Origin: Pseudomonas furukawaii
GTDB lineage: Bacteria > Pseudomonadota > Gammaproteobacteria > Pseudomonadales > Pseudomonadaceae
Assembly: GCF_002355475.1 (NCBI RefSeq)
Contig: NZ_AP014862.1
Span: forward strand, 3,782,001 to 3,846,000
Direction: 5' to 3'
Length of the DNA stretch: 64,000 bases
This document shows, piece after piece, positions 25,216 through 35,719 of the stretch. The stretch's first letter is position 1; the number at the start of each line of letters is the position of its first letter. The notes under the pieces are model-generated. The model searched no databases. It saw nothing but the letters and a program-made list of their open reading frames with translations, and was not told the DNA's origin. Both the position numbers and the translations under genes were made by a program.

Positions 25216-25243
25216 AAAAAAGAGCCCCGCACAAGGCGGGGCT
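25216..25243 (-). terminator. Intrinsic terminator of gdhB
   Basis: Stem AGCCCCGC / GCGGGGCT (25223-25230, 25236-25243) with ACAAG loop, flanked on the plus-strand left by a run of As, i.e. TCTTTTTT after the hairpin on the minus strand. It lies 35 bp beyond the gdhB stop. Confidence 0.9.
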
Positions 25244-25277
25244 GAGAGCACAAGCTAGTGTCGGACGCAGGCGGGCA

Positions 25278-28200
25278 TCAGGGGATGCACACGCCATGCT
25301 GGCCGCTCTGGGCCAGGTCCATCAGTTCGCGGTTGGCCACGGCGTACATGGCGTAGTCGGTACCGGTCGCGGCACGCAGCTCCGCCAGCATCGCCTTCCA
25401 GCGCTCCACCAGCGGGCGCTGCTGTTCCAGCCAGAGGGCGACTCGCTCCTCGATATCCGCCGGCCCCTCGTTCATCTGCAACACCGAGATGGTGATGGCG
25501 CGCTGCTGCCAGTCCAGGTCGTCGCGGAAGGCTTCCCGGGCCAGGGCCTGCCAGTTGTTCTCCACCGGCAGGCTGGTGATCTGCTGCAGGTACCAGGACA
25601 GGTCCAGTGCGCCCCCCACGGCGAAGTAGGCGGCAGCCACTTCGGCCGTGTCCTTGCCGGTGACGTCCGAGGCCTCGATGATCGGCAACAGGGTGTAGAG
25701 GTGGCTGGTGCCCGCGACCACGCGGGCCAGTTCCTCGGGGGCGCCGGCCTCGACGTAGGACTGGTAGCGCGCCAGCCACTGCTCGCGGGACGGCCCCTCC
25801 AGCAACTCGTCCAGACGACCGGCCAGGGCGGCCACGCGCGGCGCGAAGTGGTTCACGTCACGGGCGGCGTTCTGGTCGTCGCGACGGCTGCGCAGGAACC
25901 AGCGGGTAGCGCGGCGACCGAGACGCATCAGCTCATCCATCAGGGTCAGCTGCAGCTCCGCCGGGACCTTGTAGTCGAGCGCCTCGATCTGCTGCCACCA
26001 GTGCGGCAGGCGGAACACGTCGCGCACCACCACGTAGGCGCCGGCGACATTGGCCGCGCTCATGCCGGTGGACTCCTTCAGGCGCTGCACGAAGGTGATG
26101 CCCATGTGGTTCACCAGGTCGTTGGCGATCTGGGTGCTGATGATCTCGCGCTTCAGGCGGTGACGGCGCATGGCCTCGCCGAAGGTTTCCGCCAGCCGCG
26201 CCGGGAAGGCGGTCTCCATCTCCTGGGCCAGGTAATCGTCGTCCGGGACCAGGGATTTGAGCAGCGATTCCTTGAGGTCGATCTTGCTGTAGGAAATCAG
26301 CACCGACAGCTCCGGACGGGTCAGGCCATGGCCACTGGCGATACGCTCGTTGAGTTCCTCGTCGGTGGGCAGGAACTCCAGGCCACGGTCCAGCTTGCCG
26401 GCCGCTTCCAGGGCGGCGATCAGGCGCTTGTACTCGCCGATCTTCTCCCGTGCGCGACGCTCCGCCAGGGACAGCGCCTGGGTCTGCTTGTAGTTGTTGC
26501 CCAGCACCAGGTTGCCCACGTCATCGGTCATTTCCGCCAGCAGCTTGTTGCGCTGCTTGCCGGTCATGTCGCCGTTGCCGACGATCTCGTTGAGCAGGAT
26601 CTTGATGTTGACCTCATGGTCCGAGCAGTCCACGCCGCCGGCGTTGTCGATGAAGTCGGTGTTGCTGGCCCCGCCGTTCAGGCCGAACTCCACACGACCC
26701 AGCTGGGTCATGCCGAGGTTGCCGCCCTCGCCCACCACCTTGGCCCGCAGGTCGCGGCCATCCACGCGCAGGGCGTCGTTGGCCTTGTCGCCCACGTCGG
26801 CATGGCTCTCGCTGCTGGCCTTGACGTAGGTGCCGATGCCGCCGTTCCAGATCAGGTCCACCGGTGCCTTGAGCAACGCGTTGAGCAGTTCGGTGGGGGT
26901 CAGCTTGTCCGCCTCGATCTCGAAACGGGCCTTCATCTGCGGGCTGATGGCGATGCTCTTGGCGCTGCGCAGGAAGATGCCGCCGCCCTCGGAGATCAGC
27001 TTGGCGTCGTAGTCCGCCCAGGAGGACCGGGGCAGGTCGAACAGGCGCTGGCGCTCCTTGAAGCTGGAGGCGGCGTCCGGATTCGGATCGATGAAGATGT
27101 GCATGTGGTTGAAGGCGGCCACCAACTGCAGCTTGTCCGACAGCAGCATGCCGTTGCCGAACACGTCGCCGGCCATGTCACCGATGCCGATCACGGTGAC
27201 GTGATCCTTCTGCACATCGATGCCGCGCTCGCGGAAGTGACGCTGCACCGACACCCAGCCGCCCTTGGCGGTGATGCCCATGCCCTTGTGGTCGTAGCCG
27301 GCGGAGCCGCCGGAGGCGAAGGCGTCGCCGAGCCAGAAGCCGTATTCCTGGGCAATGCCGTTGGCGATGTCGGAGAAGGTCGCGGTGCCCTTGTCGGCCG
27401 CCACCACCAGGTAGGGGTCGTCGTGGTCATGACGGACCACGTTGGCCGGCGGCACCACCTGGCCTTCCTTCAGGTTGTCGGTGACGTCCAGCAGGCCGCT
27501 GATGAAGATGCGGTAGCAGGCGATGGCCTCGGCCTGGATGTCATCGCGCGTACCGCCCACCGGCAGGCGGCGCGGGATGAAGCCGCCCTTGGCGCCCATG
27601 GGCACGATCACCGCGTTCTTCACCTGCTGCGCCTTCACCAGGCCCAGCACCTCGGTGCGGAAGTCCTCTTCACGGTCCGACCAGCGCAGGCCGCCCCGCG
27701 CCACGTCGCCGAAGCGCAGGTGCACGCCCTCCACGCGCGGGCAGTAGACGAAGATCTCGAACTTGGGCACCGGGCGCGGGATGTCGGGAATCAGGCGTGG
27801 GCTCAGCTTGAAGCTGAAGTACGACTTGTTCTGGCCGCTGGCGTCCGGCTGGTAGAAGTTGGTGCGCAGCGTCGCCTTGATCAGGTCCAGGTAGCGACGC
27901 AGGATGCGGTCTTCGTTGAGCACCGCGACATTGTCCAGCTCGCCGAGGATGGCCTGCTCCAGCTTCTGTTGCTTGTCGTCCAGGTCTTCTGCGGAGAGCT
28001 TGCGCGCCAGGTAGAAGCGGGTCTTGAACAGCCGCACCAGCTCCTTGGCGATGTTGGTGTGGTTCAGCAGGGTGCTGGCGATATAGGACAGGTCGAAGCC
28101 CAGGCGGATCTGTTTCAGGTAGCGGGCGTAGGCGCGCAACAGCGCCACATCGCGCCAGGGCATGGACGCGGTGAGTACGAGGCGGTTGAACGCATCGTTC

Positions 28201-30140
28201 TCGGCATGGCCGCCGACGATGTGGACGAAGGCGTCCTGGAGCACGTCGTTGAGCTCCTGGATGTCCACTTCCACGCCGGTGCCGGCGGTGAAGGCGAAGT
28301 CATGGATCCAGAACTGGCGGCCGTCCTGGCGCACCAGGCGGTAGGGAAACTCGCCCAGTACGCGCAGGCCGAGGTTCTCCAGGATCGGCAGCACATCCGA
28401 CAGCGCCAGCGGCGTATCGGCATGGTAGAGCTTGCAGTGCAGCTGCTGCTCGCCCTGGGCCAGGGGCTGGTAGAAGCTCATCACCAGCGGGCGCTCATCG
28501 GACAGGCTGTGCAGGTGCTGCATGTCCACCACCGCCGAGTGCGGGGCGAAACGCTCGCGGTAACCGGCCGGGAAGCCTTTCGGGAAGTCGGCCAGGATGC
28601 GGGTGCCCTGCCCTTCGCCGAAGCTCTCGTTGACCAGGCTGGCGTAGTCGTCCTTCCAGGAACGGCAGGCCTGGATGACCTCCTTCTCCAGCAGGACGAG
28701 GTCGACGTTGACCTTGTTCCTGGGGTTCAGGCGCAGGATGAACTGCACGCGGGCCAGCACGGACTCGGAGAAGAAGGTCCAGAACTCGCAATCGCTGGCC
28801 TGCAGGCGATCCATCAGGATCTGCTGGATCTTCAGCCGGGTCTCGGTGGAATAGACGTCACGGGGCACATAGGCCAGCGCGTAGGCGAAGCGGCCATAGG
28901 GATCACGACGCAGGAACAGGCGGATCTTGTTGCGTTCCTGCATCTGCACGATGGACATGGCGGTGCTGAAGAGATCGTCCACCGGGGTCTGGAACAGGTC
29001 GTCGCGGGGCAGCACCTCCAGGACCTGGGACAGCTCCTTGCCCAGGTGCGCCTTGGCGTCGAAGCCGGAGCGACGCCGGATCTCCGCCACCTTGCGACGG
29101 ATGTAGGGGATGTGCTCCACGCTCTCGGCATAGACGGCCGAGGTGTAGAGGCCCATGAAACGGCACTCGCGGATCACCTTGCCCTTGGCATCCAGCTCGC
29201 GGATGGAAACGAAGTCCGGGTAGGCCGGGCGATGCACGCGGCTCGGCTCGGCGGCCTTGGCGAAGGACAGCAGCATGGGCTCGCGCAGGTAGGCGACGGC
29301 CTCGGACTCGATGTGCAGCTCGTCCTTCTTCAGGCCTGCGCGGCGGAGACGGGAAACCCCGAGGAGCGACTGCTCGTCATAGACCAGGTGGCCACCTTCC
29401 GCGCCATCGGCCACGGTGAACTCCTCATAGCCGAGGAAGGTGAAGTGGTCGTCCAGCAACCACTCCATGAACACCTTCACCTCCGCCAGCTCGTCCTTGT
29501 CCACCTTGAGCTTGGCCTTGTCCAGCCAGGCACGCAGCTCCTCGGCCTTGGCCTTCATCGGCTTGAAGTCGGCCACGGCCACGCGGACCTCGCCCAGCAC
29601 TTCCAGCAGCGCCTTCTCCAGGGTCTTCATCGCACCGTTGTTGGCGCAGCGGTCGATCTCCATGAAAATCAGGGATTCCTGCTGCACACCCTTGCCCTGG
29701 GTCCCCTTGGGCAGGATCTCCTGCAGGTCGCCCTTGGCGTTGCGGCGCACACTGATGACGTTGTTCTGCAGGGTATGGATGCTGTAGCCGCGACGGTTCA
29801 GCTCCATGCGCACCGAATCCACCAGGAAGGGGATGTCCGGGTGCAGCACTTCCACCGCGGTATGGGTGGACTGCCAGCCGTGCTTCTCGTAGTCGGGGTT
29901 GAACACCCGCACCTCCGGGCTGGCGGCGTCGAAGCGCTCCAGCAGCCGCCAGGAGGACAGGGTGCAGCCCGCCAGGTCGGACAGGCGACGCTGGGTCAGC
30001 TCCTCGAGGGCGATGATGCCGAAGAATTGCTCGGCGAACAGGGCAACTTGTGGCAATGCCTGTTCGCTGACGTGCTGCGCCAGGGCCGCTTGCAGTTGGT
30101 GCTGGAAGTCGGCTTTGCTGGCCGCCGTGAAGAACGCCAT
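25278..30140 (-). CDS. gdhB: NAD-specific glutamate dehydrogenase, large (180-kDa) class
   Basis: 1620 residues, the giant bacterial NAD-GDH that deaminates glutamate to 2-oxoglutarate and ammonium during amino-acid catabolism. A long N-terminal regulatory half (to about residue 730) carries ACT-like regions. The catalytic core follows (about 800-1180): RFGDVARGGLRWSDR, MGAKGGFIPRR, then the nucleotide-binding area VIGIGDMAGDVFGNGML and DPNPDAASSF. A long helical C-terminal domain completes it. Length and layout match the Pseudomonas enzyme, reported as arginine-inducible and allosteric. GGAGC precedes the ATG. It is monocistronic, with its own terminator. Confidence 0.96.
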   Translation of the reverse strand: MAFFTAASKADFQHQLQAALAQHVSEQALPQVALFAEQFFGIIALEELTQRRLSDLAGCTLSSWRLLERFDAASPEVRVFNPDYEKHGWQSTHTAVEVLHPDIPFLVDSVRMELNRRGYSIHTLQNNVISVRRNAKGDLQEILPKGTQGKGVQQESLIFMEIDRCANNGAMKTLEKALLEVLGEVRVAVADFKPMKAKAEELRAWLDKAKLKVDKDELAEVKVFMEWLLDDHFTFLGYEEFTVADGAEGGHLVYDEQSLLGVSRLRRAGLKKDELHIESEAVAYLREPMLLSFAKAAEPSRVHRPAYPDFVSIRELDAKGKVIRECRFMGLYTSAVYAESVEHIPYIRRKVAEIRRRSGFDAKAHLGKELSQVLEVLPRDDLFQTPVDDLFSTAMSIVQMQERNKIRLFLRRDPYGRFAYALAYVPRDVYSTETRLKIQQILMDRLQASDCEFWTFFSESVLARVQFILRLNPRNKVNVDLVLLEKEVIQACRSWKDDYASLVNESFGEGQGTRILADFPKGFPAGYRERFAPHSAVVDMQHLHSLSDERPLVMSFYQPLAQGEQQLHCKLYHADTPLALSDVLPILENLGLRVLGEFPYRLVRQDGRQFWIHDFAFTAGTGVEVDIQELNDVLQDAFVHIVGGHAENDAFNRLVLTASMPWRDVALLRAYARYLKQIRLGFDLSYIASTLLNHTNIAKELVRLFKTRFYLARKLSAEDLDDKQQKLEQAILGELDNVAVLNEDRILRRYLDLIKATLRTNFYQPDASGQNKSYFSFKLSPRLIPDIPRPVPKFEIFVYCPRVEGVHLRFGDVARGGLRWSDREEDFRTEVLGLVKAQQVKNAVIVPMGAKGGFIPRRLPVGGTRDDIQAEAIACYRIFISGLLDVTDNLKEGQVVPPANVVRHDHDDPYLVVAADKGTATFSDIANGIAQEYGFWLGDAFASGGSAGYDHKGMGITAKGGWVSVQRHFRERGIDVQKDHVTVIGIGDMAGDVFGNGMLLSDKLQLVAAFNHMHIFIDPNPDAASSFKERQRLFDLPRSSWADYDAKLISEGGGIFLRSAKSIAISPQMKARFEIEADKLTPTELLNALLKAPVDLIWNGGIGTYVKASSESHADVGDKANDALRVDGRDLRAKVVGEGGNLGMTQLGRVEFGLNGGASNTDFIDNAGGVDCSDHEVNIKILLNEIVGNGDMTGKQRNKLLAEMTDDVGNLVLGNNYKQTQALSLAERRAREKIGEYKRLIAALEAAGKLDRGLEFLPTDEELNERIASGHGLTRPELSVLISYSKIDLKESLLKSLVPDDDYLAQEMETAFPARLAETFGEAMRRHRLKREIISTQIANDLVNHMGITFVQRLKESTGMSAANVAGAYVVVRDVFRLPHWWQQIEALDYKVPAELQLTLMDELMRLGRRATRWFLRSRRDDQNAARDVNHFAPRVAALAGRLDELLEGPSREQWLARYQSYVEAGAPEELARVVAGTSHLYTLLPIIEASDVTGKDTAEVAAAYFAVGGALDLSWYLQQITSLPVENNWQALAREAFRDDLDWQQRAITISVLQMNEGPADIEERVALWLEQQRPLVERWKAMLAELRAATGTDYAMYAVANRELMDLAQSGQHGVCIP

Positions 30141-30546
30141 GGTTGTGCTCCGCTAGGCTCGTTTCGGTGGGAATAAGCGTAGAACGCCTACAGGCGGAGG
30201 CAGGGCCACAGGTCGAACGGGCAGTGGGACCCTCCCCCGGGAGAACGCCGGGAGACAACTGCGACCCGGCGGTCACCATTGCCGCGAAAGCTTAACGAGG
30301 GAGCACGAGGGGCGACTTACGGCGCTGCGACATATTCGTTCATGCAGCGCCCATTCGCTTCGGACTTTACCTACATCCATCGAGAAGAAGGCCTACAGGA
30401 GACCCTGCCGAACAAATATCCCGGCAAATGCGGAACCATTTCCCAACGCCCGGTTCTCTAGGCCGTCTCCCCGTGCGTGCTTTCACCCGATGCCTCATAA
30501 TTCCCGGCGCCTGCTGTCCACGTCCTCTCCTCGAACGAGTCCATCG
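30141..30546. other. gdhB-moxR intergenic region
   Basis: 406 bp between divergent genes, so promoters of both must lie here. A 60-codon plus-strand frame starting at 30279 has no ribosome site and no family resemblance. The moxR frame extends back to an ATG at 30490, again without an SD. No clear -35/-10 pair, sigma-54 site, repeat or terminator was identified; a CATAAT near 30495 is the best -10-like string on the moxR side. Confidence 0.4.
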
Positions 30547-31505
<959 letters not shown>

Positions 31506-31506
<1 letters not shown>

Positions 31507-32504
31507 TGCGCCTGAAGACGGCGGCCTGGAATTTCCGACTCCGCAAGCGCCGCCCGGCGACGCCCGCCTTCGCCCCGCCCGCCACCAGTGCCGAAGGCGT
31601 CCACGTCGGCCTGGCCGAGCTGATCGACATGCGCCACCGGGTGCGCGAAGTGCAGATCTTCTCCAGCCCGGCGCGGCGCAGCCCGCTGATCGGCCTGCAC
31701 CACTCCAAGCTGCGCGGACGCGGCGTCGACTTCGACCAGGTGCGTATCTACCAGGCCGGCGACGACGTGCGCACCATCGACTGGCGCGTCACCGCCCGCA
31801 CCCAGGAGCCCCACACCAAGCTGTTCCACGAAGAGCGCGAGCGCCCCGTGTTCATCATGGTGGAACAGACCCAGCGGCTGTTCTTCGGCACCGGCCTGGT
31901 GTTCAAGTCCGTGCTCGCCGCCCAGGCGGCCAGCCTGATCGGCTGGGCCGCCCTCGCCCACAACGACCGGGTCGGCGGGCTGGTGTTCAACGACCAGGAG
32001 CACCACGAGATCAAGCCGCGCCGCAGCAAGCAGAGCCTGCTGCAACTGCTCAATCGCCTGGCCCGCGCCAACCAGAGCCTCGGCAGCCCCGCCAGCAGCC
32101 CGCGCGACAGTTTCAGCCTGGCCTTGCGCAGGGCCCGCGAAGTGCTGCGCCCCGGCAGCCTCGTGGTGATCCTCTGCGATGAACGCACCCTGTCCGATAC
32201 CGCCGAGAAGCAACTCTCCCTGCTGGCCCGCCACACCGACATGATCCTCCTGCCGGTGTCCGATCCCCTCGACCACGCCCTGCCCGCCGCCGGCCTGCTG
32301 CGTTTCGCCGAACAGGGCGCCCAGCTGGAACTGGACACCCATGCCAGCGACCTCCGCCAGGCCTACCGCGAACAGGCGGAAGCCCGCACGGCGCGCTGGG
32401 AACGCCTGGCCCAGCGCCTGGGCGTGCTGCTGCTGCCCCTGACCACCCAGGAAGGCATGATCGACCAGCTGCAGGATTACCTGCAGCACCGGAGGGCGCG
32501 ATGA
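31506..32504 (+). CDS. DUF58 domain protein of the MoxR/Bat operon
   Basis: 332 residues, cytosolic. The DUF58 signature is clear around residues 60-100: LRGRGVDFDQVRIYQAGDDV, then RTIDWRVTART. The following half resembles a VWA-like fold (VFIMVEQTQRLFFGTG, GSLVVILCDERTLS). DUF58 proteins nearly always sit between MoxR and the VWA genes, and are thought to work with them in envelope-complex maturation. The frame opens well upstream inside moxR; the ATG overlapping the moxR stop is preferred. Its last 4 bases overlap the next start. Confidence 0.9.
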
Positions 32505-32992
32505 ATCCGCTGGAGGGCCTCGAGCCCCTGATCGCGCCGCCACCCATTCCCTGGTGGCCGCCCGCCCCGGGCTGGTGGGCCCTGCCACCGCTGCTGGCCC
32601 TGCTGGCCGGCGCGCTGTGGTACGCCTGGAAACGAAGAACCCCGGAGCGCCCCGAGGAACAGGAGCCCACGCTCGATCCCTCTCGCCAGGCCGCCCTGGA
32701 AGAGCTGGCGCGCCTGCCCAAGCCCTACGACGGTGCCCCGGCGGGCCCCTGGCTGCAGGAACTGAATGGCCTGCTCAAGCGCCTCTGCCGCATCCACTAC
32801 CCCGGCGACCAGAGCCATACCCTGAGCGGCCGGGCCTGGCTGGCCTACCTGGACAACCGCTGCCCGGCCGCCGGCCTGACCCGCTGGATGATCCTGGTGG
32901 AAGGCGCCTATCGCCCCCAGTGCAAACTGGACGACAAGGCGATCCAGGGCCTCAACCAGTCCGTCGAGACCTGGATCCGCAAGCATGTTTGA
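32501..32992 (+). CDS. DUF4381 membrane protein of the Bat operon
   Basis: 163 residues: a proline/tryptophan-rich N-terminus (APPPIPWWPPAPGWW), one membrane helix (about residues 27-43), and a cytoplasmic helical domain with RLCRIHYPGDQSHTLSGRAWLAYLD. This is the DUF4381 pattern, found between DUF58 and VWA genes. It probably anchors or bridges the MoxR/VWA assembly at the inner membrane. It overlaps the preceding gene by four bases (ATGA) and the next by eight, so all are translationally coupled. Confidence 0.87.
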   Translation: MNPLEGLEPLIAPPPIPWWPPAPGWWALPPLLALLAGALWYAWKRRTPERPEEQEPTLDPSRQAALEELARLPKPYDGAPAGPWLQELNGLLKRLCRIHYPGDQSHTLSGRAWLAYLDNRCPAAGLTRWMILVEGAYRPQCKLDDKAIQGLNQSVETWIRKHV

Positions 32993-34004
32993 GTTCACCT
33001 GGCCCTGGATCTTCCTCCTGGCTCCCCTGCCCTGGGTGCTGCGGCAACTGCTGCCCCCGGCGGACAGCGGCGAGGCCGCCCTCAAGGTGAGCTTCCTCGC
33101 CGACCTCGAAGGCCTGGTGGGCCGCCGCGCCCGCGCCAACCTGCCGGCCTGGCGCCAGCAGGCCCCCTTCGTCGCGCTCTGGCTGCTGCTGCTCGGCGCC
33201 GCGGCGCGCCCGGAGTGGGTGGGCGAGCCCCAGCCACTGGCCACCAGCGGCCGCGACCTGCTGCTGGCGGTGGATGTGTCCGGTTCCATGGACTACGCCG
33301 ACATGCGCTGGGAAGACGAGGACGTCAGCCGCCTCACCCTGGTCAAGCACCTCATGGGCGAGTTCATCGAGGGACGCCGTGGCGATCGCATCGGCCTGAT
33401 CCTCTTCGGCAGCCAGGCCTACGTGCAGTCACCGCTGACCTTCGACCGCGACACCGTGCACACCTGGCTCGACGAGGCGCGCATCGGCATCGCCGGCAAG
33501 AACACCGCCATCGGCGACGCCATCGGCCTCGCCGTGAAACGCCTGCGCCAGCGCCCGGCCGAGAGCCGCGTACTGGTGCTGGTCACCGACGGCGCCAACA
33601 CCGGCGGCGAGATCGACCCGCTCACCGCCGCCCGCCTGGCCGCCGAAGAGCAGGTGAAGATCTACACCATCGGCATCGGCGCCGACCCGGAGCAAAGCGA
33701 CGTACTGGGCATCCTCGGCCTCAACCCGAGCATGGACCTGGACGAGCCCACCCTCACCGCCATCGCCGAGCAGACCGGTGGCCGCTACTTCCGCGCACGC
33801 AACAGCCAGGAACTGATGGAGATCGAGGAAAACCTCGATGACCTGGAGCCGGTGACCCAGCGCGCCAGCCAGGCGCGACCCGCCCTCGCCCTCTACAGCT
33901 GGCCGCTGGCCGCGGCCCTGCTGCTGAGCGTCGGCCTGGTCGTTCGCGTGCTCTGGCCCCACCCTTGGCAGCACCGCCCGGGCTGGCTCCGGAGGCGCAC
34001 ATGA
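32985..34004 (+). CDS. BatA-like von Willebrand factor A membrane protein
   Basis: 339 residues. Two N-terminal membrane segments (about 7-25 and 60-77) and one C-terminal (about 305-325) flank a periplasm-side or cytosolic VWA domain. A complete metal-ion-dependent adhesion site is visible: DVSGSMD near residue 96, with TDGAN (about 202) as a further MIDAS element. This is the metal-binding VWA of the operon. In related systems VWA/MoxR pairs mature or insert metal centres or protect against oxidative stress. Confidence 0.92.
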   Translation: MFEFTWPWIFLLAPLPWVLRQLLPPADSGEAALKVSFLADLEGLVGRRARANLPAWRQQAPFVALWLLLLGAAARPEWVGEPQPLATSGRDLLLAVDVSGSMDYADMRWEDEDVSRLTLVKHLMGEFIEGRRGDRIGLILFGSQAYVQSPLTFDRDTVHTWLDEARIGIAGKNTAIGDAIGLAVKRLRQRPAESRVLVLVTDGANTGGEIDPLTAARLAAEEQVKIYTIGIGADPEQSDVLGILGLNPSMDLDEPTLTAIAEQTGGRYFRARNSQELMEIEENLDDLEPVTQRASQARPALALYSWPLAAALLLSVGLVVRVLWPHPWQHRPGWLRRRT

Positions 34005-35719
34005 TGGAGCTCTGGCCCCACTGGCTGCGCCCCGCCTGGCTCCTCCTGCTGCCTCCGCTGGGCTGGCTGCTGTGGCAACTCTGGCACCGTGAGCGGCGCA
34101 GCGGCCGCTGGGAACAGCTGCTGCCCCGTGCCTTCCAGCCCTGGCTCCTGGCGGGCGGGCGCCAGCGCGGCACCCGCCTGCCCTGGCTCGCGCTGGGCCT
34201 GGCCTGGCTGCTCTGCCTGCTGGCCCTGCTCGGCCCCAGTTGGCAGCAGGTGGAACAGAGCACCCAGAAGCGCGCGGATCCCCTGGTGGTGATGCTGGAA
34301 CTGACGCCGGCCATGCTCGCCACCGATATCGCGCCAAGCCGCCTGGAGCAGGCCAAGCGCAAGCTGCGTGACCTGCTGGATGCGCGGCGCGATGCCCAGA
34401 CCGCCATCATCGTCTATGCCGGCAGCGCCCACAGCCTGGTTCCCCTGTCCGACGACCTGATGACCAGCCTCAACCTGATCGACTCCCTCAAACCCTCGAT
34501 CATGCCCCTGCCTGGCAGGCGCGCCGACCTGGCCGTGGGACAGGCCATGCGCCTGCTGGACCAGGGCGCCCTCGGGCGCGGTCGCCTGCTGCTGATCACC
34601 AGCGGCCTGGACCAGCAGGAGCAGGCGGGGATTCGCCAGGCGCTGGGCTCCCGGGGCGAGCGCCTGGCCATCCTCGGCATCGGCACCGCCGCCGGCGCCC
34701 CCATCGCCCAGGAAGACGGTGGCTTCCTCAAGGACGACCAGGGCGCCATCCTCCTGCCCAAGCTGGACAGCCCGCAGCTGCGCCGCTTCGCCGCCGACCT
34801 GGACGGCCGCTACAGCAGCGGCCAGCTGGACGACAGCGACCTGCGCCGACTCGGCTTGCTGGAAGGGGCCAGCAGCCTGCGGGACAGCGGCGAGGTCGCG
34901 CGCCTGGCCGCCTGGGCCGACCAGGGCCACTGGCTGCTGCTGCCCCTTTTACTGCTCGCCGCCTGCGCCGGCCGTCGCGGCTGGCTGTTCTGCCTGCCGC
35001 TGCTCCTGGCCCTGCCCAACCCCAGCCACGCCTTCGACTTCGCCGACCTCTGGTTGCGCCCGGACCAACAGGGCCAGCGTCTCCTGGACGCCCAGCGGCC
35101 GGCCGAGGCGGCGACCCGATTCAGCGACCCGCGCTGGCAGGGGCTGGCCCTCTACCAGGCCGGCGACTACGCCGAGGCCGCCGCGCGCTTCGCCCAGGGC
35201 GATGGCGCGGCGGATCATTACAACCGGGGCAACGCCCTGGCCCGCTCCGGCGAGCTGGAGGCTGCGATCGACGCCTATGATTCGGCCCTGGAGCGCCAGC
35301 CTGACCTGGTCGCGGCGCAGAAGAACAAGGCCCTGCTGGAAGCCTTGCTGCGCCAGCGGGAAGCCGAGGCCGCAGCCGCGAACAGCGCCCGGGAAACGCA
35401 GGACGCCCGACAACAACAGGCCGGGCAAGGCGAGCAACGCCAGGACGGCGGACCACAGGCCGAAGACCGCGAATCGAATGACGCCAGCCCGCAGCAGGGC
35501 CTGACCGAGAGCGGCCAGGGCGACAGCGGCGGCAACGACCCGGGCGGCACGGAGGAGGCCTCGCCCAGCGAGCCGCTCCAGTCCGCCCGCACCGAACCCC
35601 AGGGGGACGAACGTCGCCAGGCCCTGGAACAGTGGCTGCGGCAGATTCCGGATGATCCCGCCGAATTGCTGCGCCGAAAATTCTGGTACGAACAGCAACA
35701 GCGCCAGGAAGACCCGTGA
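34001..35719 (+). CDS. BatB/BatC-like degenerate VWA plus TPR protein
   Basis: 572 residues from ATG 34001 (GGAGG five bases upstream; a second ATG follows directly). Order: two N-terminal membrane helices, a VWA domain (about 85-290), two membrane helices around 312-345, a TPR-like region (about 355-460; DHYNRGNALARSGELEAAIDAY), and a Gln/Gly-rich acidic linker to the end. The MIDAS motif is degenerate: the DxSxS position reads ELTPA and the TDG position reads TSG, so metal binding is probably lost. It combines the BatB and BatC roles in one chain. Confidence 0.88.
   Translation: MMELWPHWLRPAWLLLLPPLGWLLWQLWHRERRSGRWEQLLPRAFQPWLLAGGRQRGTRLPWLALGLAWLLCLLALLGPSWQQVEQSTQKRADPLVVMLELTPAMLATDIAPSRLEQAKRKLRDLLDARRDAQTAIIVYAGSAHSLVPLSDDLMTSLNLIDSLKPSIMPLPGRRADLAVGQAMRLLDQGALGRGRLLLITSGLDQQEQAGIRQALGSRGERLAILGIGTAAGAPIAQEDGGFLKDDQGAILLPKLDSPQLRRFAADLDGRYSSGQLDDSDLRRLGLLEGASSLRDSGEVARLAAWADQGHWLLLPLLLLAACAGRRGWLFCLPLLLALPNPSHAFDFADLWLRPDQQGQRLLDAQRPAEAATRFSDPRWQGLALYQAGDYAEAAARFAQGDGAADHYNRGNALARSGELEAAIDAYDSALERQPDLVAAQKNKALLEALLRQREAEAAAANSARETQDARQQQAGQGEQRQDGGPQAEDRESNDASPQQGLTESGQGDSGGNDPGGTEEASPSEPLQSARTEPQGDERRQALEQWLRQIPDDPAELLRRKFWYEQQQRQEDP

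Noticed and set aside
25296-30176. 1626-codon open frame antisense to gdhB
   Set aside because: Antisense frames stay open because third positions are G/C-rich; the reading has no ribosome site and low-complexity His/Gln/Val-rich composition, while the opposite strand is an unmistakable glutamate dehydrogenase.
30279-30461. 60-codon frame between gdhB and moxR
   Set aside because: ATG lacks an SD and the translation shows no recognisable or biased pattern; noted only as possible.
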